The notes under the pieces are model-generated. The model searched no databases, was not told where the DNA came from, and worked only from the letters and a program-made list of their open reading frames with translations. Positions 7,409 through 11,765 of a DNA stretch of 11,765 bases are shown here, piece after piece. The stretch lies in NCBI GenBank assembly GCA_036566745.1, contig DATCVR010000062.1, positions 1-11,765 of the forward strand, in the 5' to 3' direction. Both the position numbers and the translations under genes were made by a program. Position 1 is the first letter of the stretch. Each line of letters opens with the position of its first letter. This DNA comes from DATCVR01 sp036566745 (GTDB lineage Bacteria; Actinomycetota; Actinomycetes; Jiangellales; Jiangellaceae).

Positions 7409-8421
7409 TGAGCCGGCGGTCCGTGACGACGTACGACGAGAGCGACGTCCGGATCCGCCCCGGCCGCGGCACCCGCCCGCGGAGCAAGATCCGCCCCAAG
7501 CACGCCGACGCCGAGCCGGCCATGGTCATCGCGGTCGACCGCGGTCGCTTCACCTGCCTGATGAGCGACGACGAGCGCCTGGTCACCGCCATGCGGGCGC
7601 GCGAGCTCGGACGTAAGGCGGTGGTCGTCGGCGACCGCGTCGGGATCGTGGGCGACGTCTCCGGACAGGTCGGCAGCCTGGCCCGAATCGTGCGGGTCGA
7701 GCGCCGCGCCACCGTGCTGCGCCGCACCGCCGACGACGACGATCCGGTCGAGCGGGTCATCGTGGCCAACGCCGAGCAGCTCATGGTCGTCACCGCCGTG
7801 GCCGACCCCGAGCCCCGCCCGCGGCTGATCGACCGGTGCCTGGTCGCGGCGTTCGACGCGGGCCTCGAGCCGGTGCTGTGCATCACGAAGTCCGACCTCG
7901 CCGACCCGAGCGACCTCCTCGCCGCCTACGAGCCGCTCGACGTCCCGATCATCGTCACCGGCCAGCATCTCGACGATCCGCTCGACGTCCACGTACTCGC
8001 CGAACGCCTCCACGACCGCGTCACCGTCCTGGTCGGGCATTCCGGGGTCGGCAAGTCCACGCTGGTCAACGCGCTGGTTCCGGGCGCCGATCGGGCCATC
8101 GGGCACGTCAACGAGGTCACCGGCCGGGGCCGCCACACCTCCACCAGCGCCGTCGCGCTGCGCCTGCCGAGCGGCGGATGGGTGGTCGACACCCCCGGGA
8201 TCCGCTCGTTCGGCCTGGCCCACGTCGACCCCGACCAGGTGATCCGCGCGTTCCCCGATCTCCAGGCCCAGACCGCCGACTGCCCTCGCGGCTGCACCCA
8301 CGCCGCCACCGAACCCGAGTGCGCCCTGGACGACGCCGCTCGCGACGGCCGGGTTCCGGCGGTGCGCGTCGACTCCTTCCGACGCCTGCTCGCCAGCCGC
8401 GACCGCCAGGCCGGCGACTGA
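7408..8421 (+). CDS. rsgA: Ribosome small subunit-dependent GTPase RsgA (YjeQ/YloQ)
   Basis: Circularly permuted GTPase that checks late 30S subunit maturation and leaves on GTP hydrolysis. 337 aa. A basic actinobacterial-type N-terminal tail (RPGRGTRPRSKIRPKH, about 17-32) precedes an OB-fold (about 36-105). The GTPase motifs come in permuted order: G4 TKSD (160-163), G1 GHSGVGKS (210-217), a switch segment GRGRHTST (240-247) and G3 DTPG (261-264). The C-terminal zinc knuckle has Cys292, Cys296, His298 and Cys305. The ATG overlaps the aroA TGA by one base. A GTG one codon earlier (7405) is an equal alternative, with GGGAG at 7392-7396 as the likely ribosome binding site. Coupled translation after aroA is expected. 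Confidence 0.96.
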   Translation: MSRRSVTTYDESDVRIRPGRGTRPRSKIRPKHADAEPAMVIAVDRGRFTCLMSDDERLVTAMRARELGRKAVVVGDRVGIVGDVSGQVGSLARIVRVERRATVLRRTADDDDPVERVIVANAEQLMVVTAVADPEPRPRLIDRCLVAAFDAGLEPVLCITKSDLADPSDLLAAYEPLDVPIIVTGQHLDDPLDVHVLAERLHDRVTVLVGHSGVGKSTLVNALVPGADRAIGHVNEVTGRGRHTSTSAVALRLPSGGWVVDTPGIRSFGLAHVDPDQVIRAFPDLQAQTADCPRGCTHAATEPECALDDAARDGRVPAVRVDSFRRLLASRDRQAGD

Positions 8422-8436
8422 CCGGTTTCGACCTTG

Positions 8437-8486
8437 TGGAGGGATATCCACCCCTCACGTCGCACGATGGGGTGAACAACCCTCCA
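8437..8486 (+). terminator. Nested two-tier stem-loop after rsgA, possible terminator
   Basis: An outer stem TGGAGGG (8437-8443) pairs with CCCTCCA (8480-8486). An inner stem CACCCC (8449-8454) pairs with GGGGTG (8469-8474). Symmetric 5-nt internal loops (ATATC and AACAA) separate them, and the apical loop is 14 nt. It begins 15 nt after the rsgA stop and lies before the hisN promoter, as expected for the end of the aroA-rsgA transcript. No U-tract follows. Local alternatives such as GTGGA/TCCAC (8436-8440 with 8447-8451) compete with it. Confidence 0.45.
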
Positions 8487-8527
8487 GAAGGCGGTGCCGG
8501 CAGGCCCGGAGCGGGGCGTCAGACGTG

Positions 8528-8533
8528 TAGGTT
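8528..8533 (+). promoter_or_regulatory. -10 box of hisN, leaderless type
   Basis: TAGGTT ends 8 nt before the GTG of hisN, the same spacing as at aroA. There is no Shine-Dalgarno sequence in between and no clear -35. It indicates that hisN can be transcribed independently of aroA-rsgA, probably as a leaderless mRNA starting at the GTG. Confidence 0.55.
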
Positions 8534-8541
8534 GACGGGTC

Positions 8542-9324
8542 GTGGCCCATGACGACGATCTCCGGTTCGCGCACGTCCTCGCCGACGACGCCGACTCCCA
8601 GACGACCGCCCGGTTCAAGGCGGCTGACCTGCGGATCGACACCAAGGCCGACAGCACGTTCGTCACCGACGCCGACCGCGCCACCGAAGAGGCGATCCGG
8701 CGCACGCTGTCCCGGGCGCGCCCGCGCGACTCCATCGTCGGCGAGGAGTTCGGCTCGGAGGGTTACTCCTCGCGCCGGTGGGTCATCGACCCCATCGACG
8801 GCACCAACAACTACCTCCGCGGCGTCCCGGTCTGGGCCACCCTGATCGGGCTCATGGTCGACGACGAGGTGGTCGCCGGGGTCGTCTCTGCTCCCGCACT
8901 CGGCCGTCGCTGGTGGGCGGCTCGTGGCACCGGCGCCTGGACCGGACGTTCACTCGCCTCGGCCCGCCGGTGCCACGTCTCCGACGTCGCCGACATCGAG
9001 CAGGCGTCGCTGTCGTACTCCGAGCTCGACGGCTGGGAGGAGCGGGGCCTGCTGCCGACGTTTCTCGACCTCTCCCGGGCCTGCTGGCGCACCCGCGCCT
9101 ACGGCGACTTCTGGTCGTACATGCTGGTCGCCGACGGCGCGGTCGACATCGCCACCGAACCCGAGCTGGCCCTGCACGATATGGCCGCGCTCGCGGTGAT
9201 CGTCGACGAGGCCGGCGGCAAGTTCACCGACCTCACCGGCAAGCCCGGCCCCAACGGCGGGAACGCCCTCGCCACCAACGGCCGCCTCCACGACGACGTC
9301 CTCGCCCGGCTCGCCGCGCGCTAG
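8542..9324 (+). CDS. hisN: Histidinol-phosphate phosphatase HisN (inositol-monophosphatase fold)
   Basis: Metal-dependent phosphatase that removes phosphate from L-histidinol phosphate in histidine synthesis; cytosolic. 260 aa, normal for the family. Metal-site motifs are GEEFG (Glu68, Glu69), DPIDGTNNYLRGVPVW (Asp83 and Asp86 as ligands) and LHDMAA (Asp213). The N-terminal DLRFAHVLADDADS, the substrate-region RGVPVWATLIGL and GDFWSYMLVADG fit the actinobacterial HisN subgroup better than inositol or fructose-1,6-bisphosphate phosphatases. The usual Trp of the WDxAA motif is His212 here. The GTG start is chosen because it sits just after TAGGTT and the family N-terminus begins there. It follows rsgA by 120 bp, a neighbourhood also known in Streptomyces. 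A general inositol-1-phosphatase remains possible. Confidence 0.85.
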   Translation: MAHDDDLRFAHVLADDADSQTTARFKAADLRIDTKADSTFVTDADRATEEAIRRTLSRARPRDSIVGEEFGSEGYSSRRWVIDPIDGTNNYLRGVPVWATLIGLMVDDEVVAGVVSAPALGRRWWAARGTGAWTGRSLASARRCHVSDVADIEQASLSYSELDGWEERGLLPTFLDLSRACWRTRAYGDFWSYMLVADGAVDIATEPELALHDMAALAVIVDEAGGKFTDLTGKPGPNGGNALATNGRLHDDVLARLAAR

Positions 9325-9425
9325 CTCCTGTGGGGTTCGTGGTGGGACGTCCCGGCTCTCGGGCTGGACGAGCGGACGGGTTTCCGCGAGCTGTGCGGAT
9401 GCCACTACCGCGCCGCCGATTGAGC
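9325..9425. other. Gap between convergent hisN and transporter genes
   Basis: The 101 bp between the two convergent genes hold a perfect 10-bp palindrome GGGACGTCCC (9344-9353) and a small hairpin GCGGA/TCCGC (9372-9376 with 9383-9387, 6-nt loop). Either could help end transcription, but both are weak and neither has a T-run. No gene is seen here. Confidence 0.25.
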
Positions 9426-11024
9426 TCAGCGTTCGGCGCGTGCCAGCTCACTGGCGTCGCCAGGCTCTACGGCCGTGTCGGCCGCGTCCGGCTCTCCGGG
9501 CGCCGCGCCGACGAGGCGGACGTCGCGCAGGAGCACGGCCACCAGGATCGACCCGACGACCAGCGTGACCGCTCCGGCCAGGGCCGCCGTGGTCAGCCCC
9601 TGGGTGAACGCCCGGTCGGCCGCGTCGAGCAGTGCGCTCCCGAGGTCTCCCGGTAGCCCGGACGCGACGGCCTCGGCGCCGCCACGGGTCTCGCGGGCCA
9701 CCTCTGCGGCCGCCTCAGGCACCCCGGCCGGCACCGCGTCGCCCATGAGGTGGCGGTAGATCGCGACGCCGAAGCTGCCCAGGACGGCGATGCCCAGGGC
9801 TCCGCCGAACTCGTTGGCCGTCTCGGACAGCGCCGATGCCGCACCGGCTCGCTGTGCAGGAGCCGTCGACATCACCATGTCCGTCGCCAGCGCCGACACC
9901 ATGCCCATCCCGAGCGTCATCACCGACAGCCCGGTGATCAGCACCGCCAGGTCGTGACCACCGCCGACCTGGGCGGTGGTCCCGAAACCCGTAGCGGCGA
10001 TGGCGAGACCCGCGCCCACCACGTACGCCGGACGCGTCCGCCGGGCCAGCATGGTCGCCGCCGTGATGCCGATCGACAGGGTGACCATGCCGGGCAACGT
10101 CCACAGCGCGGCGACGAACGGGCGCAGCCCCAGGACCAGCTGGAGGTACTGCGCGCTGAACAGCGAGGTCCCCATGAGCGCGAAGCTGGTGATCATCGTC
10201 GCGGTGATCGACACGCTGAAGCTGCGGTGTCCGAAGAGGGTGACGTCGATCATCGGGTCGGCGAGGCGGCGCTGGCGGCGGACGAACACCACGCCCATGA
10301 GCAGGCCGGTCATGACGCTCAGCACCGCGACCGGATCGACCTGCAAGTCCTCGGCGAGCCGCTTCAGTCCGTAGATCACGGGCAGCACGGCCGCGAGCGA
10401 CAGCACGGCGCTGACCAGGTCGAACCGCCCGACCTTCGGGTCACGGAACTCCGGCAGCAGGAGCGGGGCGAGCACCAGCAGCAGCACCATGACGGGCACG
10501 TTGAGCATGAACGCCGAGCCCCACCAGAAGTGCTCGAGCATCAGCCCACCCACCACCGGTCCGAGGAACGCTCCCCCGGCGAATCCGGCGGTCCAGACCC
10601 CGATCGCGGTGCGACGCTGGGACGGCTCGTGGAACATGTTGCGGATCAGCGACAGGGTCGAGGGGGCCAGCGTCGCCCCGCCGAGGCCCATGAGCGCTCG
10701 TGCCGCGATGAGCATCTCGGGGCTGGTCGAATAGGCGGCCACCACCGAGGCCAGGCCGAACGCGGCGGCCCCGAACATCAGCAGCGTGCGCCGACCGATG
10801 CGGTCGCCGAGCGTGCCCATGGTGATCAGCAGCCCGGCCATCATGAATCCGTAGACATCCATGATCCACAACTGCTGGGTGGCCGTGGGTTCCAGGTCGG
10901 CGCTGAGGAACGGCAGCGCGAAGAACAGGATCGACAGGTCCATGGCCACGAGCAGGCCGGGCAGCACCAGAGCGGCCAGGCCGGTCCACTCACGGCGGCC
11001 CGCTCTCTTCAAGGTCTCGGTCAT
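9426..11024 (-). CDS. MFS drug:proton antiporter, DHA2 (QacA/LfrA-like) family
   Basis: Integral inner-membrane efflux pump with about 14 predicted hydrophobic helices in 532 aa, typical for DHA2. Helix 1 holds Asp29 in LLVAMDLSILFFALP. Motif A is GTLGDRIGRR (70-79) between helices 2 and 3. The antiporter motif C is GFAGGAFLGPVVGG (147-160) in helix 5. The TATQQLWIMDVYGF stretch is characteristic of QacA, SmvA and LfrA, which export cationic biocides, dyes and some fluoroquinolones. The true substrates here are unknown. A long loop rich in Ala, Gly and Glu before the last helix and an acidic C-terminal tail are also family-like. An in-frame ATG at 11039 exists but lies upstream of the -10 box, so the ATG at 11024 (MTETLKR) is preferred. 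The divergent TetR gene is the probable repressor. Confidence 0.9.
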   Translation of the reverse strand: MTETLKRAGRREWTGLAALVLPGLLVAMDLSILFFALPFLSADLEPTATQQLWIMDVYGFMMAGLLITMGTLGDRIGRRTLLMFGAAAFGLASVVAAYSTSPEMLIAARALMGLGGATLAPSTLSLIRNMFHEPSQRRTAIGVWTAGFAGGAFLGPVVGGLMLEHFWWGSAFMLNVPVMVLLLVLAPLLLPEFRDPKVGRFDLVSAVLSLAAVLPVIYGLKRLAEDLQVDPVAVLSVMTGLLMGVVFVRRQRRLADPMIDVTLFGHRSFSVSITATMITSFALMGTSLFSAQYLQLVLGLRPFVAALWTLPGMVTLSIGITAATMLARRTRPAYVVGAGLAIAATGFGTTAQVGGGHDLAVLITGLSVMTLGMGMVSALATDMVMSTAPAQRAGAASALSETANEFGGALGIAVLGSFGVAIYRHLMGDAVPAGVPEAAAEVARETRGGAEAVASGLPGDLGSALLDAADRAFTQGLTTAALAGAVTLVVGSILVAVLLRDVRLVGAAPGEPDAADTAVEPGDASELARAER

Positions 11025-11030
11025 GCCCGG

Positions 11031-11059
11031 ACTATACATACGTTTAATACGTGCGTCTA
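11031..11059 (-). promoter_or_regulatory. Transporter promoter, minus strand
   Basis: On the minus strand, TAGACG (11059-11054) as -35 and TATAGT (11036-11031) as -10 are separated by 17 nt. The -10 ends 6 nt before the ATG at 11024, a leaderless arrangement. The in-frame ATG at 11039 would lie before the transcription start. Confidence 0.6.
11033..11059. promoter_or_regulatory. Candidate TetR operator between regulator and transporter
   Basis: An imperfect 27-bp palindrome is centred on 11046, with ACGT on both sides (11040-11043 and 11049-11052) and outer matches AC/GT and TA/TA; 9 of 13 base pairs are symmetric. It covers the transporter promoter from the -35 to within the -10. A direct repeat ATACGT (11038-11043, 11047-11052) and a wider inverted pair ATACATACG/CGGATGTAT (11034-11042, 11063-11071) overlap it. 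The AT-rich composition stands out from the flanks. The regulator gene beside it is the natural ligand. Confidence 0.6.
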
Positions 11060-11088
11060 TGACGGATGTATGAATCCTCGGCTAGGCT
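11059..11088 (+). promoter_or_regulatory. Promoter of the TetR-family regulator
   Basis: TAGGCT (11083-11088) is a clear -10 box identical to that of aroA. ATGACG (11059-11064) is a plausible -35 with an 18-nt spacer. The -10 ends 6 nt before the ATG at 11095, so the message should be leaderless. The -35 touches the operator edge, so autoregulation is possible. Confidence 0.6.
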
Positions 11089-11094
11089 GTGGCT

Positions 11095-11706
11095 ATGAGT
11101 CACCGCGAGGACCTGCTCGACGCCGCCAAACGCCTGCTCTACGAGAAGGGCTACTCGCGTATCACCGCGCGCGACCTGGTCACCGCCTCGGGGACCAACC
11201 TGGCCTCGATCGGCTACCACTACGGCTCCAAGGACGCGCTGCTGCAGGCGGCGATCCTGGCCACGTTCGACGACTGGGACGCCGAGCTCGTGCAGGCGGC
11301 CAAGGCCGTGCACGGCAGCGGGGGAACCGAACGCCTCGGCACCTACCTCGTCGCGCTGATGGAGATCTTCCAGCGTCACCGGCCGATGATCGCCGCCAGC
11401 ACGGAGGCGCTGGCCCAGGCCGAGCACCTACCTGAGGTGCGCGAACAGCTGGCCGAAGGCTTTCAGAACGGACGCAGCGGGCTGGCCGCACTGTTCCTGG
11501 GCGTCCCGGAGGATCAGCTGGACGACACCACCGTCCGCACTGCCGGATCGTTCCTGATGGCGCTGGTGAACGGCCTGGCCCTGCAGTGGCTGATCGACCC
11601 GGACCGGGCGCCGTCGGGTGCGGACATGGCCGCCGGACTCGCCGCAGTCCTCGGCCTCGCTCCGCGCCCGGATACCGGCGGGGACAGCGACACCAGCGAC
11701 AGCTGA
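11095..11706 (+). CDS. TetR-family transcriptional regulator
   Basis: 203-aa regulator, a usual TetR length. The N-terminal helix-turn-helix covers about residues 4-50 (EDLLDAAKRLLYEKGY, then ITARDLVTASGTNLASIGYHYGSKDALL). The C-terminal part (about 70-190) is an all-helical ligand-binding and dimer domain; the last 15 residues are polar and probably disordered. The ATG at 11095 is chosen over an in-frame GTG at 11089 because the -10 box TAGGCT ends at 11088, directly against that GTG. The divergent efflux gene and the palindrome between them suggest a local repressor released by a drug-like ligand, as with LfrR/LfrA and QacR/QacA. The ligand cannot be inferred. Confidence 0.93.
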   Translation: MSHREDLLDAAKRLLYEKGYSRITARDLVTASGTNLASIGYHYGSKDALLQAAILATFDDWDAELVQAAKAVHGSGGTERLGTYLVALMEIFQRHRPMIAASTEALAQAEHLPEVREQLAEGFQNGRSGLAALFLGVPEDQLDDTTVRTAGSFLMALVNGLALQWLIDPDRAPSGADMAAGLAAVLGLAPRPDTGGDSDTSDS

Positions 11707-11765
11707 CCTGCCGCGATCAGCCGTGCGACATGGCCCCGGGCGAGGCGGGTGGCCCGGCGTCGCCG

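Noticed and set aside
9750..11435. 561-codon plus-strand frame across the transporter and into the TetR gene
   Set aside because: It overlaps two clear genes in the wrong frame and strand and has low-complexity His/Arg/Gln content typical of a shadow.
11717..11765. Minus-strand frame open from the window edge to a TGA at 11719-11717 (about 15 codons), possibly the tail of a convergent gene
   Set aside because: Too short to recognise; a convergent gene is plausible but cannot be supported from 49 bases.
11730..11765. ATG after the TetR gene as a new plus-strand gene start
   Set aside because: No Shine-Dalgarno sequence and no -10 box at leaderless spacing; only 12 codons are in the window.
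1..11765. Mobile element, CRISPR, defence or toxin-antitoxin system
   Set aside because: All sizeable coding space is filled by housekeeping or efflux genes; no transposase, integrase, repeat array or composition break was seen.

Overview
The window is one dense stretch of high-GC chromosome with GC-ending codons throughout. The gene set (HrpA with a long C-terminal extension, the run aroA-rsgA-hisN, an actinobacterial-type EPSP synthase, HisN of the inositol-monophosphatase fold) and TAnnnT -10 boxes placed 6-8 nt before start codons point to an actinobacterium. I cannot name the genus from sequence alone. No insertion sequence, CRISPR array, tRNA, rRNA, phage gene or obvious foreign island is visible.

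Left part (1-6059): the 3' end of hrpA, an ATP-dependent DEAH-box RNA helicase, runs in from the left edge. It is followed by a 320-bp leader that holds a clear class-I cobalamin (B12) riboswitch and two hairpins, the second of which encloses the ribosome binding site of metE. MetE is cobalamin-independent methionine synthase, so the expected logic is that ample B12 shuts MetE off because a B12-dependent enzyme (MetH) can take over. A perfect 18-bp stem-loop closes the metE unit.

Middle part (6060-9324): aroA (shikimate pathway) and rsgA (30S ribosome assembly GTPase) are translationally coupled and start from a leaderless-type promoter. A nested two-tier stem-loop follows rsgA. hisN (histidinol-phosphate phosphatase) then starts from its own leaderless-type promoter. 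The three genes form a familiar actinobacterial cluster joining amino-acid synthesis and ribosome maturation.

Right part (9325-11765): a 14-helix drug:proton antiporter of the QacA/LfrA (DHA2) type on the minus strand is divergent from a TetR-family regulator. Only 70 bp separate their preferred starts. That gap holds opposed promoters and a 27-bp imperfect palindrome lying over the transporter promoter, a standard layout for TetR-controlled efflux.

Most of the window is ordinary core chromosome. The parts most worth a second look are non-coding: the metE leader (RBS hairpin, duplicated Shine-Dalgarno string, and an upstream reading frame whose stop overlaps the metE start), the long perfect hairpin after metE, the nested stem-loop after rsgA, the efflux operator, and the repeated leaderless promoter design. 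I see no convincing novel multi-gene system.
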